Assembly: GCF_014897705.1 (NCBI RefSeq)
Contig: NZ_JABUXV010000003.1
Coordinates: forward strand, 186,001 to 250,000
Source: Brachybacterium sp. FME24
Lineage (GTDB): Bacteria > Actinomycetota > Actinomycetes > Actinomycetales > Dermabacteraceae
DNA length: 64,000 nucleotides
Direction: 5' to 3'
Below are positions 9,422 through 17,532 of this stretch, piece by piece. The notes beneath the pieces were generated by a model, which saw only the letters and a program-made list of their open reading frames with translations, was not told the DNA's origin and did no database searches. The position numbers and the translations under genes are program-made. The number at the start of each line of letters is the position of its first letter. Position 1 is the first letter of the stretch.

Positions 9422-9748
9422 TCAGTTGGCCTCGTCGGCGACCTCGATGTCGAAGTTCACGGTGTCGTCCTCGACGGCGGTGACCGTGACCATCACGTCG
9501 ATGCTCTCCCCGTCCGCGGTGAGCTCGCAGGTCATCTCGGCGCCCTCCTCGGCCGGGAGGTCCTCCGGGCAGGAGACCTCGTCGGGCTCCTGCCCGACCT
9601 GTGCGGTGAGCTGCTCGGAGATCTTCGTCTCGACCTCGTCGGCGGGAAGAGAGCCGGCGCCGAGCAATCCGCACCCGGCAAGCGCGAAGGTTGCCGCAGC
9701 GGTGAGGGCGAGCGGGCGAACGACGGAGCGTAGGCGGGTGGTCGACAT
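9422..9748 (-). CDS. DUF4333-type lipoprotein
   Basis: 108-aa small lipoprotein. N-terminus MSTTRLRSVVRPLALTAAAT then lipobox 'LAGC', so export and lipidation on the outer membrane face are expected. The mature part holds a DUF4333-like domain with two cysteines ('DEVSCPEDLP' and 'AEMTCELTADG') and an acidic surface. AGGAGGAAACC precedes ATG 9748, deciding the start over the longer frame. Role unknown. Confidence 0.82.
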   Translation of the reverse strand: MSTTRLRSVVRPLALTAAATFALAGCGLLGAGSLPADEVETKISEQLTAQVGQEPDEVSCPEDLPAEEGAEMTCELTADGESIDVMVTVTAVEDDTVNFDIEVADEAN

Positions 9749-9989
9749 GGTTTCCTCCTGGATATCTGCCGGTGCAGCAGCCCATGACGGCGACCGGACA
9801 CAGCACAGCGATGAAGGTCCATCCTCAGGGCACGAGGCAGATCCGTCGATGGGGAGAAGTCCCCACCGTTCGAGGTCACCGCGCGGCCGGGCGGTCCGCT
9901 CCACCTTCTGCGCGGCCACGCCGCTGACGGAGATCCGGTGACGCTCGGTCGCCTCACCCACTGGACACCAGGGCCCGTCAGCCCCATAC

Positions 9990-10001
9990 TTGAAACATCA
10001 A
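9990..10001. promoter_or_regulatory. Inverted repeat TTGA-AACA-TCAA upstream of LLM gene
   Basis: Short dyad just upstream of an AATACT hexamer (10003-10008) and 57 bases before the LLM oxidoreductase start. TTGA/TCAA arms are typical of MarR-type operators and resemble the arms of the repeats at 11158 and 11200. Weak evidence because of shortness. Confidence 0.3.
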
Positions 10002-10057
10002 CAATACTGGAGAGAGCGAATCCCGCTCCCCCGGCTACCCAGGAGGCTCGCATCAGC

Positions 10058-11140
10058 ATGAGCATCGACCCACGATCCGTCACCTTCGGCCTGGACACCT
10101 TCGGGGACGTCACCCTCGACGACGCAGGCCAGCCCGTTCCCGCCGCTCAGGTCATTCGCGACATCGTCGCCCAGGGTGAGCTCGCCGATGCGGTGGGCAT
10201 CGACCACTTCTCGATCGGCGAGCACCATCGACCGGACTTCGCCGTGAGCGCCCCGGACACGGTCTTGGCCGGCCTCGCGACCCGCACCGAGCGCATCACG
10301 CTGGGCACCGCCGTGATCGTGCTGAGCTCCGACGATCCGATTCGTGTCTTCGAGCGCTTCTCGACCTTGGACGCCCTCTCGCACGGCCGGGCGGAGCTCA
10401 CCGTCGGGCGGGGTTCGTTCACCGAGTCGTTCCCGCTGTTCGGATTCGACATGCAGGACTACGAGACCCTGTTCGAGGAGAAGCTCGACCTGCTCGGCGC
10501 GGTACTCCCCCAGGAGCCGGTCACCTGGTCCGGCAGCATCCGCCCACCCCTGAGGCAGCAGTCGGTCCACCCCCGCATGGAGCGCACGCTGCCCACCTGG
10601 GTGGCCGTCGGCGGCAGCCCGAACTCCGTGGTGCGAGCAGCCCGGCATGGATTCCCCCTGATGCTCGCGATCATCGGCGGCCCGGCAGAGCGCTTCGCGC
10701 CCTACGTGAGCCTGTTCCACGAGGCCTCCGAGAAGCTCGGTCGCGACCGCCTGCCGGTCGGCGTGCATTCCCCCGGCCATATCGCGGCCGACGATGCCAC
10801 CGCCCGCAACCAGCTCGCCCCGCACTGGCTCCACAACCGCAACGAGATCGGCCGGGAACGAGGATGGGGGCCCGCCGGCATCGCCGAGTTCGAGGCCGAG
10901 GTGCATCACGGCGCCCTGTACGTCGGCGGCGTGGAGACCGTCGCGCAGAAGATCGCCACCACCCTCCAGACCCTCGACGTGAATCGATTCGACCTGAAGT
11001 ACGCCAGCGGCCCCATGCCGCACGGCCAGCTCACGGAATCCATCGAGCTGTACGGCACGAAGGTCATCCCGCGCGTGCGTGAGCTGCTCGAGCAGGGCGC
11101 CACCGTGCCCCAACAGCACTCAGCCTTCGACGAGGCCTGA
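10058..11140 (+). CDS. LLM-class flavin-dependent oxidoreductase
   Basis: 360-aa luciferase-like monooxygenase-family protein using FMN/F420-type flavin in a TIM barrel. Seen: 'VTFGLDTFGDV' start strand, 'HFSIGEHHRPDFAVSAPD', 'RITLGTAVIVLSSDDPIRV' and 'GRAELTVGRGSF', all family landmarks. ATG 10058 is preceded by AGGAGG at 10041. The substrate is unknown. The following small HTH gene is separated by 111 bases and its own promoter. Confidence 0.9.
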   Translation: MSIDPRSVTFGLDTFGDVTLDDAGQPVPAAQVIRDIVAQGELADAVGIDHFSIGEHHRPDFAVSAPDTVLAGLATRTERITLGTAVIVLSSDDPIRVFERFSTLDALSHGRAELTVGRGSFTESFPLFGFDMQDYETLFEEKLDLLGAVLPQEPVTWSGSIRPPLRQQSVHPRMERTLPTWVAVGGSPNSVVRAARHGFPLMLAIIGGPAERFAPYVSLFHEASEKLGRDRLPVGVHSPGHIAADDATARNQLAPHWLHNRNEIGRERGWGPAGIAEFEAEVHHGALYVGGVETVAQKIATTLQTLDVNRFDLKYASGPMPHGQLTESIELYGTKVIPRVRELLEQGATVPQQHSAFDEA

Positions 11141-11157
11141 GGCCCGCTTCGTATCGA

Positions 11158-11177
11158 TCGTCAACATCTATTGACGA
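11158..11177. promoter_or_regulatory. Operator-like inverted repeat 1
   Basis: TCGTCAA-N6-TTGACGA, a perfect 7-bp inverted repeat whose right arm is also the -35 hexamer TTGACG (11171-11176) of the promoter driving the 71-aa HTH gene. Shares the core GTCAA-N6-TTGAC with 11200-11215, centre to centre 40 bp. Confidence 0.65.
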
Positions 11178-11199
11178 ACGGGGGCGCGCCGCGTAGTGT
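11171..11199 (+). promoter_or_regulatory. Promoter of the small HTH gene
   Basis: TTGACG (11171-11176), exactly 17 bases, TAGTGT (11194-11199). The expected start point is near 11206, inside the second inverted repeat, giving a leader of about 46 bases. Confidence 0.6.
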
Positions 11200-11215
11200 G
11201 TCAACACATATTGAC
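11200..11215. promoter_or_regulatory. Operator-like inverted repeat 2
   Basis: GTCAACACATATTGAC, the same GTCAA-N6-TTGAC core as repeat 1, covering the predicted transcription start. Confidence 0.65.
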
Positions 11216-11251
11216 GCCTAGGTTCATCGACTCGCTGTCGGAGGGAAGCTC

Positions 11252-11467
11252 ATGCAGACCGCACTGGAACAGGCCGAGAATCCAGACCCTCGTGACGGGC
11301 TGCGTGAATGCGCCGCGCGGCGCGTTCAGCTCGAACAGGATCAATCCGCGCTCGTCCGGCGGGCACGGGTGGAGGGCCTCTCCTGGGCGGAGATAGCCTT
11401 CGCGCTCGGCGTCACCCGGCAAGCAGCGCATCGCAAGTACAGCGGATCCCGGTTCCGCCGCGAGTGA
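11252..11467 (+). CDS. Small helix-turn-helix protein (71 aa)
   Basis: 71 residues: an acidic/amphipathic first half ('ALEQAENPDPRDGLRE', then 'AARRVQLEQDQSALVRRARV') followed by a helix-turn-helix 'LSWAEIAFALGVTRQAAHRK' (residues about 45-64) typical of sigma-region-4 or MarR/AsnC-like recognition helices. GGAGGGAAG precedes ATG 11252. Two matching inverted repeats flank its promoter, so autoregulation or control by a MarR/TetR-type repressor is plausible. DNA binding is inferred; the target is unknown. Confidence 0.7.
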   Translation: MQTALEQAENPDPRDGLRECAARRVQLEQDQSALVRRARVEGLSWAEIAFALGVTRQAAHRKYSGSRFRRE

Positions 11468-11483
11468 TCCCTGCGGCGATCCC

Positions 11484-12026
11484 TCAGAGGTCGATCGCGG
11501 GCAGCAGCGTCGAGCGGATGCGCAGTTCCGCCTCCCTCCTCGTGATTCCGTCGTAGAAGTCCCGCACCAGCGGATGCCCGAACGTCGAGTCGGGCACGAT
11601 CAGGGGCCGGCTCATGCCGCGCGTGATGACCTGCACCGGCACGGCGAAGGGGTTCGGGTATCCGGGAATCGCCGTGGCCAGCTGCCCGGAGTAGTGCTCA
11701 CGATGGTCGGGATCGTCGTAGTGCTCGACGTAGTCCTCGTAGCTCACGCCGCTGAGGCCGGCCCACGGCCCGTACTCGAGCGTGACGGCTTCCCCGATGA
11801 TCGGCATCGAGAGGATCACGCGCACGAAGCAGTCGGGGCGGCCTCCATGGTGGATCACGCAGAGGTCGTCGGTGGCCTGGGCGTGGAATCTCCTCGCGTG
11901 CGTGCCGAGCTCGAGATACGGATCGGGCCGACGGAAGGCGAGCACGGGCCACGGGCTGGTCGCTGTGCCGTCGGTGCCTTCGTGGTGCTCTCCGCAATAT
12001 GCGCAGTCGAAATCTATGCCGGTCAT
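11484..12026 (-). CDS. DUF2199-type protein
   Basis: 180 residues. Starts with 'FDCAYCGEHHEG', a CxxC-like pair near the N-terminus, then 'ATDDLCVIHHGGRPDCFVR', 'GPWAGLSGVSYEDYVEHYDD' and a C-terminal 'LVRDFYDGITRREAELRI'. This pattern fits DUF2199 proteins, of unknown function. AGGAGCATCAGG precedes ATG 12026. Convergent with the small HTH gene, 16 bases between stops. Confidence 0.75.
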   Translation of the reverse strand: MTGIDFDCAYCGEHHEGTDGTATSPWPVLAFRRPDPYLELGTHARRFHAQATDDLCVIHHGGRPDCFVRVILSMPIIGEAVTLEYGPWAGLSGVSYEDYVEHYDDPDHREHYSGQLATAIPGYPNPFAVPVQVITRGMSRPLIVPDSTFGHPLVRDFYDGITRREAELRIRSTLLPAIDL

Positions 12027-12203
12027 CCTGATGCTCCTCGCCCGGTCGCAGCGTCTCGTGCTCTGAGCTCACCGTAGGTGAGCACCTGACCGCGCTGCGG
12101 GGGCCGGGGCACGGCTGTGGACGTCGGCACCATGGGGAGGAACGAACGCCGCGGGCTCGTACGATGGGTCAGACCCCGATCCCGCCGGCAGAAGGAGCAC
12201 GAG

Positions 12204-13196
12204 GTGAGCACACCGTCCATCGCTGCTCCGTGGCTCGTCATGACGGCGAAGGAGGCTGCGCGGGCCCGCCAGGAGCATGAAGCGCGCGCCGACGCCCTGA
12301 CCGCCGCACACCGAGAGCGCAAGCAGCGCGGGATGAAGCATCCCGTCGAGGACTTCCTGTTCACCTACTACCCCTTCTCCCCTGCCAAGCTGCGCCGCTG
12401 GCATCCGGGCTGGGAGATCGCCTACGACGCACGCGCCGATCTCGATGTGCATGGACAGCCGTCCATCGCCGACGTCGACACCACCGGGCAGCGCTCCTGG
12501 TACCTCGACGTTCCCGCGGGAACGTCCACCGACCGCGCCGTGACGACGCGACGGGCCGACGTCGAGCGCTACCTGGCCGAGCGGTCCTCGGCCCTTGCCT
12601 TCATGACCCGCCTGCTCTCGGCGTCCTCGCTCAGCAGGCGCCGGCCGCAGTTCGGCTGTTTCGGCCTGCACGAGTGGGCGATGGTGCACCGGCTCGGGGA
12701 GGGACAGCAGCGCCATGAGGACCTGCCGCTGCGCCTCACCCCGACCGAGACCGACCAGGTCGTCGAGCGGGAGAACCTGGTGTGCTCGCACATCGACGCG
12801 TTCCGCTTCTTCACCCCGTCGGCCTCCCCGCTCAATGCCCTGCAGCCCAGCCGCGCCACCCAGGTCGATCTCGACAACCCCGCGTGCCTGCATGTCGGGA
12901 TGGATCTGTACAAGTGGGCCATGAAGCTCACCCCGCTGGTGCCGTCCGCACTCGTCCTGGACTGCTTCGAGCATGCCCGCGAGACCCGGGTGCTGGACAT
13001 GGAGGCGAGTCCGTATGACGTGCGGCCGCTCGGCTACGGCGTCGTGCCGATCGAGACCTCACAGGGCAAGGCCGAGTACGTGCAACGCCAGCGCGTGCTC
13101 GCCGAGCACGCCGACGCGCTGCGCATGCGGGTTCTGGACCATGTCCTCGCGTTCGACGACGCGACTGGCCGTGCCGATCGAGGCCGGCAGCACTGA
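12204..13196 (+). CDS. Actinobacterial protein usually annotated as 3-methyladenine DNA glycosylase
   Basis: 330 residues with the distinctive 'KHPVEDFLFTYYPFSPAKLR' and 'WHPGWEI' block near the N-terminus, 'FGCFGLHEWAMVHRL' in the middle, and 'NPACLHVGMDLYKWAMKLTP' towards the end. Proteins with this layout are commonly labelled 3-methyladenine DNA glycosylase in actinobacteria, but I see no helix-hairpin-helix or other classical glycosylase motif, so a repair role should be treated as tentative. The GTG start 12204 has GAAGGAG upstream; the longer in-frame start at 12117 would add a basic 29-residue tail. Confidence 0.65.
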   Translation: MSTPSIAAPWLVMTAKEAARARQEHEARADALTAAHRERKQRGMKHPVEDFLFTYYPFSPAKLRRWHPGWEIAYDARADLDVHGQPSIADVDTTGQRSWYLDVPAGTSTDRAVTTRRADVERYLAERSSALAFMTRLLSASSLSRRRPQFGCFGLHEWAMVHRLGEGQQRHEDLPLRLTPTETDQVVERENLVCSHIDAFRFFTPSASPLNALQPSRATQVDLDNPACLHVGMDLYKWAMKLTPLVPSALVLDCFEHARETRVLDMEASPYDVRPLGYGVVPIETSQGKAEYVQRQRVLAEHADALRMRVLDHVLAFDDATGRADRGRQH

Positions 13197-13254
13197 GCTG
13201 GACTGCTGACCCTTCGGGGCCGGTGCTGCCTGCTCCCCCTGGCAGACTGGCCCC

Positions 13255-15822
13255 ATGCCGATCCTGACGCCGTTCCTGCCCGAGAACCACACCGCCGCCG
13301 GTCAGGACGCAGTTGTCGACGGTTTCATGGAGGCCCAGGAATCCGTCGGCCGCACGCTGTACCCGCACCAGGAGGAGGCGCTGCTGGCGATCGCTGCCGG
13401 CGATCACGTCATCGCCGCCACTCCCACCGGCTCGGGCAAGACCACCATCGCGTACTCCGCGCTCTTCGCCGCCATGGCCCGCGGGGAGCGCTCGTACTAC
13501 ACGGCCCCCATCAAGGCGCTGGTCAGCGAGAAGTTCTTCGACCTGGTCGGGCAGTTCGGCGCCGAGAACGTGGGCATGATGACCGGCGACTCCAGCGTGA
13601 ACCACGATGCCCCGATCATCGTGTGCACCGCGGAGATCTTCGCCAACCACGCCCTGCGCGACGGCCCCGGCAGCGACGTCGGCCTCGCGGTCATGGACGA
13701 GTTCCACTATTACGGAGACCCCCAGCGCGGCTGGGCCTGGCAGGTGCCGCTGGTCGAACTGCCCGACTGCCAGTTCGTGCTCATGAGCGCAACCCTCGGC
13801 GACGTGACCAGCCTGGTGACGGACCTCCGGGACCGCACCGAGCGCGACGTGAGCGTGATCGATGACGCCCCGCGCCCCGTGCCGCTCGACTTCCGCTGGT
13901 CGCTCGAACCGCTGCCGGACACGATCGAGACGATCCTGCAGGACCGCGACGCCCCGGTCTACATCGTCCACTTCACCCAGAAGGACGCCCTCGAGCAGGC
14001 ACAGGCCCTGCTCGGGCAGAAGATCCTCACCGGTGAGGAGAAGGAGCGGATCCGCGAGATCATCGGCGACTTCCGCTTCTCCAAGGGCTTCGGGCAGTCC
14101 CTGTCCAAGCTCGTGCGCGACGGCATCGGCGTGCACCACGCGGGGATGCTCCCGAAGTACCGCCGTCTGGTCGAGAAGCTCGCCCAGTCCGGACTGCTGA
14201 AGATCATCTGCGGCACCGACACCCTCGGCGTGGGCATCAACGTACCGATCCGCACTGTGCTGCTGACAGGGCTCGCGAAGTTCGACGGCAAGCGGATGCG
14301 TCTGCTGAACGCTCGGGAGTTCCACCAGATCGCGGGGCGCGCGGGCCGAGCCGGCTTCGACACGATCGGTCACATCGTGGTGCAGGCGCCGACGTGGACC
14401 ATCGACTTCGAGCGCGAACGGGCCAAGCAGCGCCAGCGCGAAGAGGCCGGCAAAGCCCCCAACAGTGCGAAGAAGCGCAAGAAGGAGCCCAAGCCCCGGA
14501 TCCCGGACGGCGCGGTCTCCTGGTCGGAGGCCAACATGACCAAACTGGTCGAGAACGCCCCGGAGCCACTGCGCCCGCATCTGAAGATCACCGCAGGCAT
14601 GGCGATCGCGCTGATCTCCCGCCCCGGGGATGCGATCGCCTCGGGCCGGCACCTCATCATGACCAGCCACCAGACCAGCACCCAGAAGCTCAAGCTGGTG
14701 AGGGACGCGGTTGAGCTCTTCCGGGGCCTGCGGGAAGCCGAGATCATCGAGGTGCTCGAGGCCCCGGACCATCTCGGCCGACGCATCGCCCTGGTCGAGG
14801 ACCTGCAGCTGGACTTCACGATGAACCAGCCGCTGGCGCCGTTCGCGATCGCCATGATCGACTCCCTCGACGAGGATTCCGAGTCCTTGACCTTGGATAC
14901 CGTCTCGATCCTCGAAGCGATCCTGGAGGACCCCAGGCAGGTGCTGATGGCCCAGCAGAACGCAGCCAAGGGGGAGCTGCTCGCCGAGCTGAAGGCCGAC
15001 GGGGTGGAGTACACCGAGCGCATGGCCCTCCTGGACGAGGTCGGCTGGCCCAAGCCGCTGGCCGAGGATCTCGAGGCCGCATTGGAGATCTATGCGAAGA
15101 CCCGACCCTGGGTGCGCATCGAGGACCTCTCCCCCAAATCCGTCGTCCGCGAGATGTACGAGACCGGTCAGACCTTCAGCGAGTTCGTCCAGCGCTACGG
15201 ACTGCAGCGCTCCGAGGGCATCGTGCTGCGGTATCTCTCCGCCGCGTACCAGGCGATGCGCCGCACCCTTCCCCAGGACCTGCGCACCGAGGCTCTCGAG
15301 GATCTCATCGAGTGGCTCGGAGTACTGGTGCGCGGCATCGATTCCTCTCTGCTGGATGAGTGGGAGGCCCTGTCCCACCCGGAGGACGGCGATCCTGCTT
15401 CCGGGGATGTCGCCAGCGACCTGCGCCCCACGACGCCCCGCGGACTGTCCGCCCAGACCAAGGTGCTGCGCACCATGGTGCGGGCCTCGCTGTGGCAGCG
15501 GGTCGAGCATTTCGCCTTCGAACGCGAGGGACGACTCGGGGAACTCGACGCCGGATCGGGCTGGGACCGTCCTCGCTGGGCGGAAGCCATGGACGCGTAC
15601 TACGACACCTACGACCACGTCGGCATCGACGGCCCGGCCCGCTCACCACAGCTGTTGCAGATCACCGAGGAGTCGAAACTCTGGCGGATCCGGCAGGTGC
15701 TGGACGATCCTGACCGCAACCACGACTGGGCGATCGAGGCGGAGCTCGACCTCGAGGCGACCGACGAGGCCGGTGAACCCGTGCTCACGATCACCCATGT
15801 CGGAGACATCGCCGACCGCTGA
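13255..15822 (+). CDS. DEAD/DEAH-box helicase with DUF3516 C-terminus
   Basis: 855-aa superfamily 2 (Ski2-like) helicase. Walker A 'ATPTGSGKTT' (residues 55-64), motif II 'MDEFH', motif III 'LMSATLGD', and motif VI 'QIAGRAGRAGFD' are all present, with a Lys-rich linker 'KKRKKEPKPR' after the helicase core and a long C-terminal DUF3516 region. Family members are conserved in actinobacteria and probably unwind RNA or structured nucleic acids; the target is unknown. It lies 58 bases downstream of the glycosylase-like gene. Confidence 0.88.
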   Translation: MPILTPFLPENHTAAGQDAVVDGFMEAQESVGRTLYPHQEEALLAIAAGDHVIAATPTGSGKTTIAYSALFAAMARGERSYYTAPIKALVSEKFFDLVGQFGAENVGMMTGDSSVNHDAPIIVCTAEIFANHALRDGPGSDVGLAVMDEFHYYGDPQRGWAWQVPLVELPDCQFVLMSATLGDVTSLVTDLRDRTERDVSVIDDAPRPVPLDFRWSLEPLPDTIETILQDRDAPVYIVHFTQKDALEQAQALLGQKILTGEEKERIREIIGDFRFSKGFGQSLSKLVRDGIGVHHAGMLPKYRRLVEKLAQSGLLKIICGTDTLGVGINVPIRTVLLTGLAKFDGKRMRLLNAREFHQIAGRAGRAGFDTIGHIVVQAPTWTIDFERERAKQRQREEAGKAPNSAKKRKKEPKPRIPDGAVSWSEANMTKLVENAPEPLRPHLKITAGMAIALISRPGDAIASGRHLIMTSHQTSTQKLKLVRDAVELFRGLREAEIIEVLEAPDHLGRRIALVEDLQLDFTMNQPLAPFAIAMIDSLDEDSESLTLDTVSILEAILEDPRQVLMAQQNAAKGELLAELKADGVEYTERMALLDEVGWPKPLAEDLEAALEIYAKTRPWVRIEDLSPKSVVREMYETGQTFSEFVQRYGLQRSEGIVLRYLSAAYQAMRRTLPQDLRTEALEDLIEWLGVLVRGIDSSLLDEWEALSHPEDGDPASGDVASDLRPTTPRGLSAQTKVLRTMVRASLWQRVEHFAFEREGRLGELDAGSGWDRPRWAEAMDAYYDTYDHVGIDGPARSPQLLQITEESKLWRIRQVLDDPDRNHDWAIEAELDLEATDEAGEPVLTITHVGDIADR

Positions 15823-15838
15823 GATGCCCTTCACGCGC

Positions 15839-15872
15839 CACAGGCCGGCACCCTCTCGGGCACCGGCCTGTG
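15839..15872. terminator. Hairpin between convergent helicase and repeat-peptide genes
   Basis: CACAGGCCGG/CCGGCCTGTG, a perfect 10-bp stem extended by three more pairs after a 2-base mismatch, 16 bases past the helicase stop and 43 bases past the repeat-peptide stop. It could end transcription from both sides. No strong T-run. Confidence 0.55.
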
Positions 15873-15915
15873 TCACTGTGAGCTGCTCGGGCGGCCGTGG
15901 AGCGCCGCCGCGCAA

Positions 15916-16305
15916 CTAGTACCGCGGGTTGACCTCGACCTGCGGATTGACCTCGACCCACTGCGGGTTGACCTCGACCTGCGGATTGACCTCGACCCAC
16001 TGCGGGTTGACCTCGACCTGCGGGTTGACCTCGACCCGCTGCGGGTTGACCTCGACCTGCGGATTGACCTCGACCCACTGCGGGTTGACCTCGACCTGCG
16101 GATTGACCTCGACCCACTGCGGGTTGACCTCGACCTGCGGGTTGACCTCGACCCGCTGCGGATTCACCTCGACTGCTGAAGCGAAGCCCGCACCTGCGAG
16201 AGTCAGCCCCGCAGCAAGAGCGGCGCCGCCGACGACGCGGGCGCCTCGGCTCATCCAGGACATGGCGGGGGAACGGACGGACTGCATGTGGCTCTTCTGA
16301 GTCAT
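15916..16305 (-). CDS. Secreted VEVNPQ tandem-repeat peptide
   Basis: 129-aa product (an alternative GTG start one codon upstream at 16308). Residues 1-44 are a long Sec-type signal peptide: basic start, 'MSRGARVVGGAALAAGLTL', then AGAGFASA before the mature chain. The remaining 85 residues are 13 back-to-back units alternating VEVNPQ and VEVNPQ plus one aromatic or basic residue (R, W, W, R, W, W), ending VEVNPRY. No Cys, Gly, membrane anchor, LPXTG or known domain; net charge about -10. Signal peptide, leader and repeat motif resemble the neighbouring protease gene (16434-17459). Function unknown: possible protease substrate, inhibitor, pro-peptide or surface peptide. AAAGG precedes the start. 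Confidence 0.72.
   Translation of the reverse strand: MTQKSHMQSVRSPAMSWMSRGARVVGGAALAAGLTLAGAGFASAVEVNPQRVEVNPQVEVNPQWVEVNPQVEVNPQWVEVNPQVEVNPQRVEVNPQVEVNPQWVEVNPQVEVNPQWVEVNPQVEVNPRY
15919..16173 (-). repeat. 13-unit VEVNP(Q) coding tandem repeat with 117-bp higher-order repeat
   Basis: 85 codons of alternating 18- and 21-bp units. Units 8-13 (15919-16035) repeat units 2-7 (16036-16152) in unit type, R/W pattern and almost all Asn codon choices (AAC versus AAT), so a 117-bp block was duplicated after the basic unit had expanded. Unit 1 (16153-16173) differs most, with GTG AAT where others use GTC AAC or GTC AAT. The final unit lacks the Gln codon and ends in Arg-Tyr. Confidence 0.95.
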
Positions 16306-16377
16306 CACGGGTCACCTTTCAGGAGACTGGCGTCGGGACCAGCACGGACAAGTCCGACAATACGCAATGTTACCCGC

Positions 16378-16387
16378 TTCACACCAG
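16378..16387 (-). promoter_or_regulatory. CTGGTGTGAA box upstream of repeat-peptide gene
   Basis: Minus-strand CTGGTGTGAA about 75-82 bases upstream of the start, identical to a box at the same distance from the protease start (17533-17542). A TATTGT hexamer follows 16 bases after the GTGTGA part, so it may hold a -35-like element or activator site. Confidence 0.45.
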
Positions 16388-16433
16388 GGGGCGCCATCGC
16401 CTGTCCTTCCTGCACATCACGCAGCAGAACGGC

Positions 16434-17459
16434 TCACGCGGCGGAGGCCGCCTCGTAGACCTCTTCGGCGACGTCACCGAGGTACGGGCCGTACATGACG
16501 TTCGGCTGCGAGGTGTATCCGAAGCTGTTCACCGAGACCTGGTACCCCTCGGGGCCGTCCCCGACGAACCATGGGCCGCCGGACGACCCCCCGGTCATAT
16601 CGCAGTCGATCCCCTGGTCATCGGTGCCACCCAGGGTGTCATCGAAGCCGGTGCCCTGGCACTGCTCGAGAGTCTCGCCGTCGAACGGTGCGGCGGCCGG
16701 GTAGCCGAAGGACGTGTACAGCGCCCCGCGGTCGGTATTGAACTCGATCCCGGAACCGCCCACCGTGTCGGTGAGCGTCGCGGTTCCGCTCTCGGGCTCG
16801 ACGGTCGCGAAGGCGATGTCGTAGTTCATGTCCTCCTGGCCGACCCATTGGTCAGTGGCGAAGAGATCAGAGGCGCTCCACAGACCGTATGGGGCCTGTC
16901 CGTTGTCGTATCCCGGGGCGAACACCCAGTTGCTGGCCCAGGTGCCGGCCTCGTTCACGCAGTGACCTGCCGTCGAGACGGTCGAGCCGTTCCCGGAGGC
17001 GACCGCGTTGCCGGAGCACACGTAGTCGGCGCCGTTCACCGTGAAGAACACCTTGCCGACGTGATCGGTGCCGGCGGCAGCGGCGGTCCGGGACCCGTCG
17101 TGGGTACCGGGCGCGGCCTGTGGGGAGGCGTCCGCCTGGGGGTTCACCTCGACGGCCGGAATCTTCACGGAGTCGGAGGCCTCGACCTGACCATCCGGCG
17201 CCTCGTTCTCGGCGATGAGCTCGTCGGCCGGGGTCGCGGACTCCATGCGCTCCGCGGTCCAGTACTCGACGGCGTCACCTTGTGAGGACTCTGAAAGCGT
17301 CGTGGCCTCGAGATCGTTGTCGCTCGGGTCGGCCGTGGCGAGGCCGGCACCGCCGAAGGTCAGGGCTGCCGCGAAGGCGACGCCGCCTGCCGCCCTGGCG
17401 CCGCGGCCGAGGCGGGAGAGGAAGGGGGTGCAATCATCCTGGGGATCTGGGGAGTGCAT
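16434..17459 (-). CDS. Secreted trypsin/V8-like serine protease with VEVNPQ in pro-region
   Basis: 341-aa secreted S1-family peptidase. Signal peptide to about residue 43 ('LGRGARAAGGVAFAAALTF'), an acidic pro-region (44-130), then the protease domain: catalytic His166 in 'STAGHC', Asp214 in 'NYDIAF', Ser293 in 'GGSSGGP', and likely disulfides Cys148-Cys167 and Cys267-Cys286. The layout is like glutamyl-endopeptidase (V8-like) enzymes, but cleavage preference cannot be read. Residues 103-108 of the pro-region are VEVNPQ, the unit of the adjacent repeat peptide. ATG 17459 is chosen because its GAAAGG...GTGATG context matches that gene; an upstream start at 17537 lacks support. Confidence 0.85.
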   Translation of the reverse strand: MHSPDPQDDCTPFLSRLGRGARAAGGVAFAAALTFGGAGLATADPSDNDLEATTLSESSQGDAVEYWTAERMESATPADELIAENEAPDGQVEASDSVKIPAVEVNPQADASPQAAPGTHDGSRTAAAAGTDHVGKVFFTVNGADYVCSGNAVASGNGSTVSTAGHCVNEAGTWASNWVFAPGYDNGQAPYGLWSASDLFATDQWVGQEDMNYDIAFATVEPESGTATLTDTVGGSGIEFNTDRGALYTSFGYPAAAPFDGETLEQCQGTGFDDTLGGTDDQGIDCDMTGGSSGGPWFVGDGPEGYQVSVNSFGYTSQPNVMYGPYLGDVAEEVYEAASAA

Positions 17460-17532
17460 CACTGGGGGATCCTTTCGGGGGAACGGGCGCGGTCTGAGGA
17501 ACCGCGGTGCCACGCTATGCGACGTGATGCCG

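Noticed and set aside
12928-15618. 896-aa open frame on the minus strand opposite the helicase
   Set aside because: Antisense shadow in GC-rich DNA; composition is Gly/Arg/Asp/Val-heavy and shows no motif, while the plus-strand helicase has a full motif set.
15919-16173. Possible CRISPR array or mobile repeat
   Set aside because: Units are contiguous with no unique spacers, lie in one open reading frame and encode a regular peptide behind a signal sequence.
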